64,000 bases of DNA from NCBI GenBank assembly GCA_011391495.1, contig JAABQK010000014.1, positions 1-64,000 on the forward strand, given 5' to 3'. The notes under the pieces were generated by a model. That model did no database searches. It was not told the origin of the DNA and saw only the letters and a list, made by a program, of their open reading frames with translations. A program made the translations under genes and the position numbers. The DNA is from Hydrogenophaga sp. (GTDB lineage Bacteria; Pseudomonadota; Gammaproteobacteria; Burkholderiales; Burkholderiaceae_C). The first letter of the stretch is position 1, and the number at the start of each line of letters is the position of its first letter. This document shows, one piece after another, positions 25,555-33,322 of the stretch.

Positions 25555-26877
25555 TCAGCGCACGCGCTGCACGTCCAGCGGGGACACCGCCGAGGCCTGG
25601 TTGCCCCAGCTCTGGCGGATGAAGCTGGCCACGGCGGCGATCTCTGCGTCGTCCAGCAGCGTGCGGAACGGTGGCATGCCGTAGGGCTGGGGGTGACCGG
25701 CGGTGGCGGGTGCGAAACCGCCGTTCAGGATGGCCTGCACCAGGTTGTCGGCGCTGGCGAGCGTGACCGCCCGGTTGCCGGCGAGTGGGGGGTAGGCGCG
25801 CACCGCACCCTCGCCGCGCTCCCCGTGGCAGTCGACACACTGCTGCTGGTAGACCCGCTCGCCCAGCGCGAGCTGGGCCGACGGAGCCGGTGGCGCCGCA
25901 GCAGGCGGCGCGTCGGCTGCGGCCAGGCTTTGCAGGTACGCCGCCATGGCGCGCAGGTCGGCATCGCTCAGGTGCTGGGTGCTCTGGAAGACCACCTCGG
26001 CCATGGGGCCCGTGACCACGGCGCGGTCGGGTGCGTCATGGGCCACGCCGGTCTTCAGCAGGTCCACCACCTGCTGCTCGCTCCAGTGGGCCACGCCCGC
26101 TGCATGGCGCGTGCGCAAGGAGGGTGCGGTCCAGCCCTGGCCGGGCAGCTCACCGCCGCTGAATTCCCGCGCGGCATCCACGCCGCCCAGGGCGTCGCGT
26201 GGCGAGTGGCAGGCGGCGCAATGGCCGAGTCCACGCACCAGGTAGGCGCCGCGGTTCCAGACCGCGGACCGCCCGGGCTCGGGCTGAAAGCGGGCGGGCT
26301 CGAAGTAGAGCTCGCGCCAGACCGCCAGCGCCGCCTGCGTGCTGTAGGGGAAACGCAGCGCGTGGGGCCGGTTGGGCTGGGTCACGGGCGGCAGGCTGCG
26401 CAGGAAGGCGTAGAGCGCGTCGCTGTCCTCGCGGCTGATCTGGGTGAAGCTGGCGTAAGGGAAAGCGGGGTAGAGCAAGCGCCCGTCGCGCGACTGGCCG
26501 TGGTGCATCGCGCGCCAGAAGGCGTCGGCGTTCCAGGCGCCGAGGCCGGTGGCCACATCCGGCGTCAGGTTGCCGGCGAACACCGGGCCGAAGGGCGTGT
26601 GCATGGCGCGTCCGCCCGCATAGGCCGCACCACCGCGCGCCGTGTGGCAGGCCACGCAGTTGCCGGCGCGCGCGAGGTAGGCGCCGCGCTCCACCACGGC
26701 GCTGGCGGCCGGTGTCAGCGGTTCGGAAACAGGCGGCAGCGCATCCACATGCAGCTGGCGTGTGACGAGCACCACACCGGCCAGCAGCAGAACGCCGCCC
26801 GCGCCGAGCGCCAGCCACAACAGGCGGCGTACCCCGCGCCCGGCAGGGTCGGCAGAAGCGGCCACTGGCGCGTTCAT
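25555..26877 (-). CDS. Triheme membrane-anchored cytochrome c (alcohol/sugar dehydrogenase subunit type)
   Basis: A 440-residue protein with an N-terminal membrane anchor or signal (about 19-40) and three c-type heme sites: CVACH at 74-78, CAACH at 220-224 and CVDCH at 347-351. Spacing and segments such as RGAYLARAGNCVACHT and YPPLAGN match the cytochrome subunit of membrane alcohol, aldehyde or gluconate dehydrogenases, which passes electrons to ubiquinone or to a terminal oxidase. No dehydrogenase gene is adjacent. The ATG overlaps the stop of the diheme cytochrome gene as ATGA, so the two are coupled. Confidence 0.93.
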   Translation of the reverse strand: MNAPVAASADPAGRGVRRLLWLALGAGGVLLLAGVVLVTRQLHVDALPPVSEPLTPAASAVVERGAYLARAGNCVACHTARGGAAYAGGRAMHTPFGPVFAGNLTPDVATGLGAWNADAFWRAMHHGQSRDGRLLYPAFPYASFTQISREDSDALYAFLRSLPPVTQPNRPHALRFPYSTQAALAVWRELYFEPARFQPEPGRSAVWNRGAYLVRGLGHCAACHSPRDALGGVDAAREFSGGELPGQGWTAPSLRTRHAAGVAHWSEQQVVDLLKTGVAHDAPDRAVVTGPMAEVVFQSTQHLSDADLRAMAAYLQSLAAADAPPAAAPPAPSAQLALGERVYQQQCVDCHGERGEGAVRAYPPLAGNRAVTLASADNLVQAILNGGFAPATAGHPQPYGMPPFRTLLDDAEIAAVASFIRQSWGNQASAVSPLDVQRVR

Positions 26878-27596
26878 GGCTGGGCACTGCCGCAGCGCAG
26901 CGGCAAGCGCGCGCCGGTTGCCGGCGCGGGGTGGGTATTGGCCGGCAGCGCTTGCGATGCCAGCCAGGTCGCCACGGCGCTCACGTCGTCGGCGCTCATG
27001 GCCTGCGCGATCTGCGCCATGCAGTCGGGCGCGTGGGCGTGGCGCAGGCCGGTCTGCCAGGCGCCGAGCTGGCCGATCAGGTAATCGCGCGGCAGGCCGA
27101 GCAGGCCGGGAATGGCGGGGTTGATGCCGGTGAGCGCGTCACCGTGGCAGGCGGCGCAGGCAGGCAGCTGGCGCGCGGGATCGCCACGCCGGATCAGCGC
27201 TTCGCCGCGTGCCAGGACCGCGGCAGGCGCGTTGGCCGTCTGCGGCGGCGGATACGGCAGGTCCAGGCTGGCGAAGTGAACAGCGATGTCGCGCAGGTAG
27301 GCGTCGGACAGGTGGTCCAGCAGCTGGGCCATGCCGGGGTTCTGGCGCCGGCCGTCGCGAAAGTGCGTGAGCTGGTTGTAGAGATAGCCCGCGGGCTTGC
27401 CGGCGATGCGCGGGAAGTAGCCGGCATTGGTGGCGCGGCCCTCCTTGCCGTGGCACAGGGTGCAGGCCATCATGCGCTGGTCCAGGGTATCGGGCACGGT
27501 GCGAGGCGCGGGCCCGGTCGCGCCGCTGGGCCTCGTGCACAGCAGCAACAGAACCACAAGGACAAAGGCGCCGGCCGTGCGGTGCAGAAGGTACAT
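26874..27596 (-). CDS. Diheme cytochrome c
   Basis: A 240-residue exported cytochrome. A hydrophobic signal (AFVLVVLLLLC) is followed by two heme sites, CTLCH at 45-49 and CAACH at 147-151, each in a cytochrome c4/c553-like domain of about 100 residues (YFPRIAGKPAGYLYNQLTHFRDG and GLLGLPRDYLIGQLGAWQTG are typical). Its partner is the triheme cytochrome, joined by a 4-base ATGA overlap. Together they look like an electron-transfer module without its dehydrogenase. The gene is divergent from the Cys-rich CWC gene across 62 bases that contain a long dyad. Confidence 0.92.
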   Translation of the reverse strand: MYLLHRTAGAFVLVVLLLLCTRPSGATGPAPRTVPDTLDQRMMACTLCHGKEGRATNAGYFPRIAGKPAGYLYNQLTHFRDGRRQNPGMAQLLDHLSDAYLRDIAVHFASLDLPYPPPQTANAPAAVLARGEALIRRGDPARQLPACAACHGDALTGINPAIPGLLGLPRDYLIGQLGAWQTGLRHAHAPDCMAQIAQAMSADDVSAVATWLASQALPANTHPAPATGARLPLRCGSAQP

Positions 27597-27614
27597 GGGA
27601 CTCTGAAAATACCA

Positions 27615-27645
27615 CAGGGGTCCCGGGCCGATACACTGACCCCTG
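27615..27645. promoter_or_regulatory. Inverted-repeat operator candidate between cytochrome and CWC operons
   Basis: CAGGGGTC (27615-27622) and GACCCCTG (27638-27645) are perfect 8-bp inverted arms separated by 15 bases. The arm centres are 23 bases apart, about two helical turns, as expected for a dimeric regulator. It sits in the 62-base divergent promoter region and could control both operons. The regulator is unknown. Confidence 0.5.
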
Positions 27646-27658
27646 CCCGAGAAACGCC

Positions 27659-27913
27659 ATGGCCCACGACACCAGCGCCCCCGATCCCACCCGCTGCCCG
27701 CTGTGCGGCGCGGACAACCGCTGCGCGATGGAAATCGAAACCGCCACGGGCGTGGCGCAGGCGGCCTGCTGGTGCGTTTCGCAGCGCTTTCCGCCGGAAC
27801 TGCTGGCGAGCCTGCCCGCCGGACTGCAAGGCACGGCCTGCATTTGCGCACGCTGTCTGGCGGCGTTCAGCGCGGGCCTGACCCGACCAACCGAACAGGA
27901 GACCAACCGATGA
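27659..27913 (+). CDS. Cysteine-rich CWC-family protein
   Basis: An 84-residue cytoplasmic protein of the Cys-rich CWC type. The Cys pattern is CPLCGADNRC, then CWC in the middle, then CICARC near the C-terminus, consistent with a small zinc-binding fold. Function in the family is unknown. It overlaps the following small membrane-protein gene as ATGA (27910-27913), so the pair is translationally coupled and forms the head of an operon ending in an MFS transporter. Confidence 0.85.
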   Translation: MAHDTSAPDPTRCPLCGADNRCAMEIETATGVAQAACWCVSQRFPPELLASLPAGLQGTACICARCLAAFSAGLTRPTEQETNR

Positions 27914-28146
27914 TGGGATGGCTGGACCGATTTCCACTGGTGTGGCTGGTGGCCATTGCGCTGTGGCTGGCCGTGGCGCCGATCGTGCCCGAGCCGCACC
28001 TGATCGAAAAGCTGCGCCTGCTCAGCCAGGGCACCCTCACCCGGCCGCTGGACATTTTTGACCTGGGTCTGCACAGCGTGCCACTGGCGCTGCTCGCGCT
28101 GCGCCTGTGGCGCGACGTGCAGCGCCGGCGCGCGCCCCGGCCGTGA
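27910..28146 (+). CDS. Small two-helix membrane protein, 78 aa
   Basis: A 78-residue protein with two hydrophobic helices (WLVAIALWLAVAPIV and LGLHSVPLALLALRLW) around a loop with conserved-looking EPHLIEKLRLLSQGTLTRPLDIFDLG. Similar small proteins are sometimes labelled 'RND transporter' in related genomes, which I regard as unreliable. The start at 27910 overlaps the upstream CWC gene as ATGA, and its stop overlaps the GTG start of the MFS gene as GTGA, so it lies in a tightly coupled trio. An earlier in-frame start inside the CWC gene is not credible. Confidence 0.75.
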   Translation: MMGWLDRFPLVWLVAIALWLAVAPIVPEPHLIEKLRLLSQGTLTRPLDIFDLGLHSVPLALLALRLWRDVQRRRAPRP

Positions 28147-29639
28147 GCACGCCGCCCGCCGACCACTCCATCCTCACCCTGCGCGAACGCTACGGCGAGC
28201 GCTACCGCTGGCTGCTGCTGCTCTCGGTGATGGTGGGCACCATGGCGTCGATCATGTCGTCCACCATCATCAACGTGGCGATCCCCGACATGAGCCAGCA
28301 CTTCACGCTGGGCCAGGAGCGCGCGCAGTGGGTCACCTCGGGCTTCATGGCGGCGATGACGGTGTCCATGCTGACCACGCCCTGGCTGCTCGCGCGCTAC
28401 GGCTACCGGCGCACCTATTCGGGCTGCATGTGGCTGCTGATGGCCGGCGGCGTGGCTGGCGGGTTTGCCAACGACTACCCGCTGGTGCTGGCCGCACGCG
28501 TGGCCGAAGGCCTGGCTGCGGGCGTGGTGCAGCCCATCCCGGCCATCATCATCCTGCGCGCCTTCGAGCCGCACGAGCAGGGTCGCGCCAGCGGCATCTT
28601 CGGCATGGGCGTGGTGCTGGCTCCGGCCATTGGCCCCAGCATCGGCGGCCTGCTGGTCGATGGCTTCGGCTGGCGCTCGATCTTCTTCATGGTGGTGCCG
28701 TTCTGCATCGCCTCGCTGTGGCTGGCCCGGCGCTTCGTGCCCGCCACCGCACCCGGCGGCGGCGCGGCCAACCCGCAAGGCGCGGCGCTGGACTGGCGCG
28801 GCCTGCTGCTGGCCACCGTGGGCACGCTGTGCCTGCTCAACGGGCTGGTGGAGCTGCGCGGCGGCACGCCCGCACTGGGGGCGCTGCTGCTGGGTGCGGC
28901 GGCCTTGATCGTGGTCACCTTCGTGGTGCTGCAGCGGCGCACGCTGAAAGCGCGGCAGCGCCATCCGGACGCCGGCGTGGACCCGCTGATGAACCTCTCG
29001 CTCTTCAAGGACCGGCGCTTTGCCATGGGCAGCATCGTGGCGGTGATCTACGGCACCGCGCTGTTCGGCTCCACCTACCTGCTGCCGGTCTACATGCAGA
29101 TGGGGCTGCGGCTCTCGCCCTCGTTCGTCGGCACCATCCTGCTGCCGGCCGGGCTGGTGCTGGCGGTCACCATCGCGGTGGTGGGCCGGCTTTCGGACAA
29201 ACAGCCGACCCACCGGCTGGTGAGCCTGGGCCTGCTGCTGCTGGCAGCATCGTTCGCGCTCATGCTCACCATCGACGGGCGCAACCCGGTGCGCACCACC
29301 ACCTTGCTGGTGGCCTGGGCGATCCTGGGGCGCATCGGACTGGGATTCATCCTGCCCTCGCTGAACACGGGCGCCATGCGCGGGCTGGAGCGCCACCACA
29401 TCCCGCAGGGCGCGAGCGTCATCAACTTCCTGCGCATGCTCGGCGGTGCGGCCGGCGTGAGCCTGTGTGGCATCGTGCTCGAATGGCGGCTGGCGGCGCA
29501 CGGCGTGCAGCTCGGCGCCGAAGGCAGCAGCCCGGCCCGGCTGGCCGCGTTCGACGAAACCTTTCTGATGCTGGCCACGCTGTGTGCGCTGGCGATCATC
29601 GCGGCCTGGAAGCTGCGTGCGGAGCGCGCGGCGAACTGA
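28143..29639 (+). CDS. MFS multidrug transporter, DHA2 (EmrB/QacA) family
   Basis: A 498-residue inner-membrane protein with the roughly 14 hydrophobic segments of the DHA2 drug:H+ antiporter group. Family segments are SSTIINVAIPDMSQHFTLG at helix 1, WVTSGFMAAMTVSMLTTPWL, ARYGYRR in the first loop, and the motif-C-like GVVLAPAIGPSIGGLLVDGFGWR in helix 5. It would export drugs or amphipathic compounds. The GTG start at 28143 overlaps the preceding small membrane-protein gene (GTGA). No periplasmic adaptor (EmrA-like) gene is adjacent. Confidence 0.92.
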   Translation: MSTPPADHSILTLRERYGERYRWLLLLSVMVGTMASIMSSTIINVAIPDMSQHFTLGQERAQWVTSGFMAAMTVSMLTTPWLLARYGYRRTYSGCMWLLMAGGVAGGFANDYPLVLAARVAEGLAAGVVQPIPAIIILRAFEPHEQGRASGIFGMGVVLAPAIGPSIGGLLVDGFGWRSIFFMVVPFCIASLWLARRFVPATAPGGGAANPQGAALDWRGLLLATVGTLCLLNGLVELRGGTPALGALLLGAAALIVVTFVVLQRRTLKARQRHPDAGVDPLMNLSLFKDRRFAMGSIVAVIYGTALFGSTYLLPVYMQMGLRLSPSFVGTILLPAGLVLAVTIAVVGRLSDKQPTHRLVSLGLLLLAASFALMLTIDGRNPVRTTTLLVAWAILGRIGLGFILPSLNTGAMRGLERHHIPQGASVINFLRMLGGAAGVSLCGIVLEWRLAAHGVQLGAEGSSPARLAAFDETFLMLATLCALAIIAAWKLRAERAAN

Positions 29640-29782
29640 CCGAGTGATGGACCTGCGCGACACTGCCCAGACGGCCCCGCCCCAGCGCGAACAGTCCGCA
29701 GCACAATAGACGCTTCACCACCCACGAGCCTCCCAACCGAGGCGCAGCGCCGGAGCGGGGACTCCCCACTCCAGCACACGCC

Positions 29783-29857
29783 GTGGAACCGGCTTTGCCG
29801 GGCCACTGGCGTGGTCCCCCCTTCCAGGGGGGAAGCCGCGCAGCGGCGCAGGGGGGT
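29783..29857 (+). repeat. Boundary repeat copy 4 (upstream of the amidotransferase gene)
   Basis: This copy is in the opposite orientation: GGAACCGGCTTTGCCGGGCC, then TCCCCCCTTCCAGGGGGGA, then AGCCGCGCAGCGGCGC and GGGGGG. It ends nine bases before the ATG of the glutamine amidotransferase, so it lies at a 5' gene boundary. The remaining 140 bases back to the MFS stop contain nothing I recognise. Confidence 0.75.
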
Positions 29858-29865
29858 TACTCCAG

Positions 29866-30648
29866 ATGTGCCAACTGCTCGGACTCAACTGCGCCACCCC
29901 CACCGACGCCTCGTTCAGCTTCACCGGTTTCTGCCAGCGCGGTGGCAACACCGGTGAACACGCCGACGGTTGGGGCATCGCCTTCTTTGAAGGCCGCGGC
30001 CTGCGCCTGTTTGTGGACCACCAGGCCGCCGCCCAGTCGCCGATGGCGGAGTTCCTGCAAAAGTACCCGCTCAAGAGCCAGAACATCATCGCCCACGTGC
30101 GCAAGGCCACCATCGGCGAAGTGAGCCTGGAGAACGCCCACCCCTTCACGCGCGAACTCTGGGGTCGGCACTGGGTATTCGCCCACAACGGCGACCTGAA
30201 AGACTATTTCCCGGCACTGCACAGCCATTTCCAGCCGGTGGGCAACACCGACAGCGAGCGGGCGTTCTGCTGGCTGATGCAGGAGATGGCCAAGTCGCAC
30301 GCCAGCCTGCCCAGCACCGAAGAGCTCACGCTCACGCTGCGCGAGCTGGTGCCACAGGTGCGGCGCTTCGGCAGCTTCAATTTCCTGCTCTCCAATGGCG
30401 AGGCGCTGTGGGCACACTGCAGCACCAAACTGCACTGGCTGGTGCGTCAGCACCCCTTTGCCCATGCCACGCTGATGGACCACGACTGGACCGTGAATTT
30501 TGCCGAGCTCAACCAGCCCGGCGACCGCGCGGCGGTCATCGTCACCACGCCACTGACCCGCAACGAACAGTGGACCGCGTTCGAGCCCGACGAGCTCAAG
30601 GTGTTCGTGAACGGCCTGCCGGTGCAAGGCATGGGTCAGCCGGCATGA
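29866..30648 (+). CDS. Class II glutamine amidotransferase (YafJ-like)
   Basis: A 260-residue Ntn-hydrolase of the class II amidotransferase family. Cys2 is the N-terminal nucleophile after Met removal (MCQLLGLN). Family segments are the glutamine-binding [38 protein letters not shown] and GNTDSERAF. YafJ-type proteins have a lone amidotransferase domain and no known acceptor partner, so the biological reaction is unknown. The stop overlaps the start of the EmrE-like gene as ATGA. Confidence 0.92.
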   Translation: MCQLLGLNCATPTDASFSFTGFCQRGGNTGEHADGWGIAFFEGRGLRLFVDHQAAAQSPMAEFLQKYPLKSQNIIAHVRKATIGEVSLENAHPFTRELWGRHWVFAHNGDLKDYFPALHSHFQPVGNTDSERAFCWLMQEMAKSHASLPSTEELTLTLRELVPQVRRFGSFNFLLSNGEALWAHCSTKLHWLVRQHPFAHATLMDHDWTVNFAELNQPGDRAAVIVTTPLTRNEQWTAFEPDELKVFVNGLPVQGMGQPA

Positions 30649-30977
30649 ATGCGTGGCTCACCCTGGGGATCGCGATCGTCGCCGAAGTGATCGGCACAAG
30701 CGCACTCAAAGCCAGCGATGGTTTCACCCGTTTCTGGCCCTCGGCCATGGTGGTGGCGGGTTATGCGGTGGCGTTTTACTGCCTGTCGCTGGTGCTCAGG
30801 ACCGTGCCCGTGGGCATCACCTACGCGGTCTGGTCGGGCCTGGGCATCGTGCTCATCACCCTGGTGGCCTTTGTCGTCTACGGACAGAAGATCGATCTGG
30901 CCGGACTGATCGGCATGGGCCTGATCGTGGCCGGCGTGGTGGTGCTCAACATGTTCTCCAAGGCGTCCGCACACTGA
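30645..30977 (+). CDS. Small multidrug resistance pump, EmrE-like
   Basis: A 110-residue, four-helix SMR protein. The essential membrane-embedded Glu is E14 ([16 protein letters not shown]), and the substrate-pocket Trp is in [15 protein letters not shown]. The GFTRFWPS loop and the final helix [17 protein letters not shown] closely follow EmrE. SMR dimers exchange protons for cationic drugs such as quaternary ammonium compounds. The start overlaps the amidotransferase stop as ATGA, so expression is coupled to it. Confidence 0.93.
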   Translation: MNAWLTLGIAIVAEVIGTSALKASDGFTRFWPSAMVVAGYAVAFYCLSLVLRTVPVGITYAVWSGLGIVLITLVAFVVYGQKIDLAGLIGMGLIVAGVVVLNMFSKASAH

Positions 30978-31000
30978 GGCAGGAGCCCGGCGCAAGCCCG

Positions 31001-31558
31001 TCAGAGCACCTTGAACAGTTTCTCGCGCAACTCCGGCAGCCGCTTGGCACCCATGCCATGGCCCGACATGCTCGTCGCCCAGGCGTGGTAGACGGTTCGC
31101 AACTGCTCGGTGGTCTGCGCGTTGAAGATGTCATTCACCAGCGAGATGCGCGTGTTCTGGCCAATGATGGAATTGACCGAATTGATCATGAAGTTGCGCG
31201 CCATCTCGTTGTCTTTTGCCGTCCGTGACTCGGCAGGCGGCAGACCGGGCACGTCCGCCGAAGCGGCCTCCTGAACCGAAGGCGCCGCCTGGACCGTCGG
31301 GGCAGCAGCTGCTGCGGCAGCAGGCTTGCGCGCCTGCGCCTCGACACAGCCTTGCGCCAGCAGTTGTGCCAGGACTTCTTCGATGTTGCCGTTCCCGGCA
31401 AGAAAGGCGGCCAGTTCGCTGCCGCTCTTCTTGCCATCGACCAGCACCAGGATGCGGCGCACCAAGGGCGGGAGACCGAGTGAACGGGACTGGATTTCCT
31501 GAAGACCCGCATCGGTCTTGGCGTAGACGGCTGTGATCAGATCTAGCGTTTCGGGCAT
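31001..31558 (-). CDS. Hypothetical protein, 185 aa
   Basis: I do not recognise the family. An N-terminal helical domain (about 1-70, including LVRRILVLVDGKKSGSELAAFL, which resembles a winged-helix/DUF-type fold) is joined by an Ala/Pro-rich linker (KPAAAAAAAP and following) to a C-terminal helical domain (MARNFMINSVNSIIGQNTRISLVNDIFN, then ELREKLFKVL). No signal peptide or membrane segment is visible. The ATG at 31558 fits the start of structure; an upstream start adds unlikely sequence. The 230 bases upstream hold no gene I can support. Confidence 0.7.
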   Translation of the reverse strand: MPETLDLITAVYAKTDAGLQEIQSRSLGLPPLVRRILVLVDGKKSGSELAAFLAGNGNIEEVLAQLLAQGCVEAQARKPAAAAAAAPTVQAAPSVQEAASADVPGLPPAESRTAKDNEMARNFMINSVNSIIGQNTRISLVNDIFNAQTTEQLRTVYHAWATSMSGHGMGAKRLPELREKLFKVL

Positions 31559-31789
31559 AAGGCAGTTCGTTGAGTAGGCATGGGCACCTGATCCCAAGCT
31601 TTTACTGCAAGCACTGGCGCCCAGCAAGACGGGCATCTACCGATACATTTTGAAACAGACTCTTTTGACTGACAAATGGACCGCGACATTCAGCCATGAG
31701 ACCACATGCCGTGGTGCGTGCACGACAGGCCTTGTACCGCCGAGACGGTCCGCTATGGATTTCGAGTGAAACTGAAACCGGGGCCGCAA

Positions 31790-32095
31790 TCAGCCGCCAC
31801 CCCGGCGCGCCCCACCACCAGCACGCCGCTCTTCGCGCAGCATGAAGAGATACAGGCCCTCCACCTTCTCGCGCGCCCAGGGCGTCTTGCGCAGGAAGCG
31901 CAGGCTGGAACCCACGCTCGGGTCCACATTGAAGCAGCGCACCGGGATGCGCTGGCCCAGCTCTTCCCAGCCGTAGTGGTCTGCCAGCGCGGTGACGATG
32001 GTCTCCAGCGTGAGGCCGTGCAGCGGATTGCGCGCCTGCTTGGTGGGCGGCGCCTGGGGAACTCCGGCGGGAGGGGTGACCGGTTCGTCGTTCAT
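31790..32095 (-). CDS. VF530-family (DUF2132) protein
   Basis: A 101-residue member of the VF530/DUF2132 family, small helical proteins suggested to bind DNA. The core is [41 protein letters not shown] and [15 protein letters not shown], which is highly typical. A Pro-rich N-terminal tail and a Gly/Arg-rich C-terminal tail flank it. The ATG overlaps the gshB stop by 4 bases (ATGA), so it is co-translated with glutathione synthetase. No functional link is known. Confidence 0.9.
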   Translation of the reverse strand: MNDEPVTPPAGVPQAPPTKQARNPLHGLTLETIVTALADHYGWEELGQRIPVRCFNVDPSVGSSLRFLRKTPWAREKVEGLYLFMLREERRAGGGARRGGG

Positions 32096-33045
32096 GCAGA
32101 TGCCTCCATGGCGGCTTCCAGCGCGTCCACAAACATCGCGGGCACATCAAATCCGGTCTGGTCGGTGATTTCCTGGAAGCAGGTCGGGCTGGTGACGTTG
32201 ATTTCGGTGACCTGGTTGCCGATCATGTCCAGCCCCACCAGCAGCAGGCCGCGTGCGGCCAGCGTGGGCGCCAGGGCCTCGGCCACGGCGCGGTTCTCGT
32301 CCGACAACGGCTGCGCCACGCCCTTGCCGCCGGCCGCCAGGTTACCCCGCACCTCGCTGCCCTGCGGAATGCGCGCCAGGACGAAGGGCGCCACCTTCCC
32401 GCCAATCAGCAGCAGGCGCTTGTCGCCGTCCACGATCTCGGGCAAGTAGCGCTGCACCATCACGCTGGTGGCGCCACCCTGGTTGAGCGTCTCGATGATC
32501 GACCCCAGGTTCATGCCGTCAGGCCCGACACGGAAGATGCCCATCCCGCCCATGCCGTCCAGCGGCTTGAGGATGATGTCGTGCTGCTCGGCATGGAAAT
32601 GGCGAATCGCCTCGGGCGAGCGCGTCACGATGGTCGGTGGCGCGTACTGCGCGAACTCCAGCAGCGCCAGTTTCTCGGGGTGGTCACGCAAGGCGCGCGG
32701 GCTGTTGAAGACGCGCGCGCCTTCGCGCTCCGCCTGCTCGAGCAGGTGCGTGGCGTAGAAGTACTCGCTGTCGAACGGCGGGTCCTTGCGCATGATCACG
32801 GCGTTGAATCCGTGCAGGGCTTCGCGTCCCTGGCGGCTGACGTGGTACCAGTCGTCGGGATCGCCGGTGAGCGTGATGTGGCGCACCAGTGCGCTCACCG
32901 GGTGGCCGCTCTGCCACTGCAGGTGCTGGGCCTCGCAGGCCGCCACCGCATGGCCCCGGCGCTGCAGCTCGCGCATCATGGCAAAGGTGCTGTCTTTGTA
33001 GATCTTGAAGGTGACCAGCGGGTCGGCAACGAAAAGTATGTTCAT
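32092..33045 (-). CDS. gshB: Glutathione synthetase
   Basis: A 317-residue ATP-grasp enzyme that joins gamma-glutamylcysteine and glycine. Typical segments are [40 protein letters not shown], the ATP-binding [17 protein letters not shown], and the metal/substrate region [23 protein letters not shown]. The length matches E. coli GshB (316). The ATG at 33045 overlaps a short upstream frame as ATGA. It shares the strand and neighbourhood with kup and gshA. Confidence 0.97.
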   Translation of the reverse strand: MNILFVADPLVTFKIYKDSTFAMMRELQRRGHAVAACEAQHLQWQSGHPVSALVRHITLTGDPDDWYHVSRQGREALHGFNAVIMRKDPPFDSEYFYATHLLEQAEREGARVFNSPRALRDHPEKLALLEFAQYAPPTIVTRSPEAIRHFHAEQHDIILKPLDGMGGMGIFRVGPDGMNLGSIIETLNQGGATSVMVQRYLPEIVDGDKRLLLIGGKVAPFVLARIPQGSEVRGNLAAGGKGVAQPLSDENRAVAEALAPTLAARGLLLVGLDMIGNQVTEINVTSPTCFQEITDQTGFDVPAMFVDALEAAMEASA

Positions 33046-33275
33046 GACTTGTTTTTCCTGAATCCGTACTGTTGCACAAACAGCGCGACCGAACCGGCCA
33101 CCACGCCCCGGAAGGCAGAACCGACACCGCCGATCACCACGCCGCTGAGCTTGCACGGGACAAAGACATCAAGCGATTGTGCGGGCAAGCAGAACGACCA
33201 GGACGAGACCAGACGCTCCTGTGCGCGCGTCCGAGCCAAGGATGCGGTGGAGCCAGCTTTTTTGGCCACTCGCAT
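33042..33275 (-). CDS. Candidate small membrane protein overlapping gshB
   Basis: A 77-residue frame whose TGA overlaps the gshB ATG as ATGA. The C-terminal third (KLSGVVIGGVGSAFRGVVAG, then [16 protein letters not shown]) looks like a Gly-rich membrane helix with a basic tail. In the stretch 33081-33161 I count GC at about 85% of third, 74% of first and 52% of second codon positions, the pattern of real coding DNA in this genome. The N-terminal half is less convincing, so the true start is unclear. I recognise no family. Confidence 0.35.
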   Translation of the reverse strand: MRVAKKAGSTASLARTRAQERLVSSWSFCLPAQSLDVFVPCKLSGVVIGGVGSAFRGVVAGSVALFVQQYGFRKNKS

Positions 33276-33322
33276 CGTCACCCGGCGGGGGGCAGACGCG
33301 CCACCAGGGGGCGCGACGGTGG

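Noticed and set aside
27867-29663. A 598-codon minus-strand frame opposite the DHA2 transporter gene
   Set aside because: His/Arg/Gln-rich composition and complete overlap with a well-supported transporter.
33280-33322. A tenth copy of the boundary repeat after kup
   Set aside because: The sequence is GC-rich with CACCAGGGGGCG, but the three-module order is not clear enough to count it.
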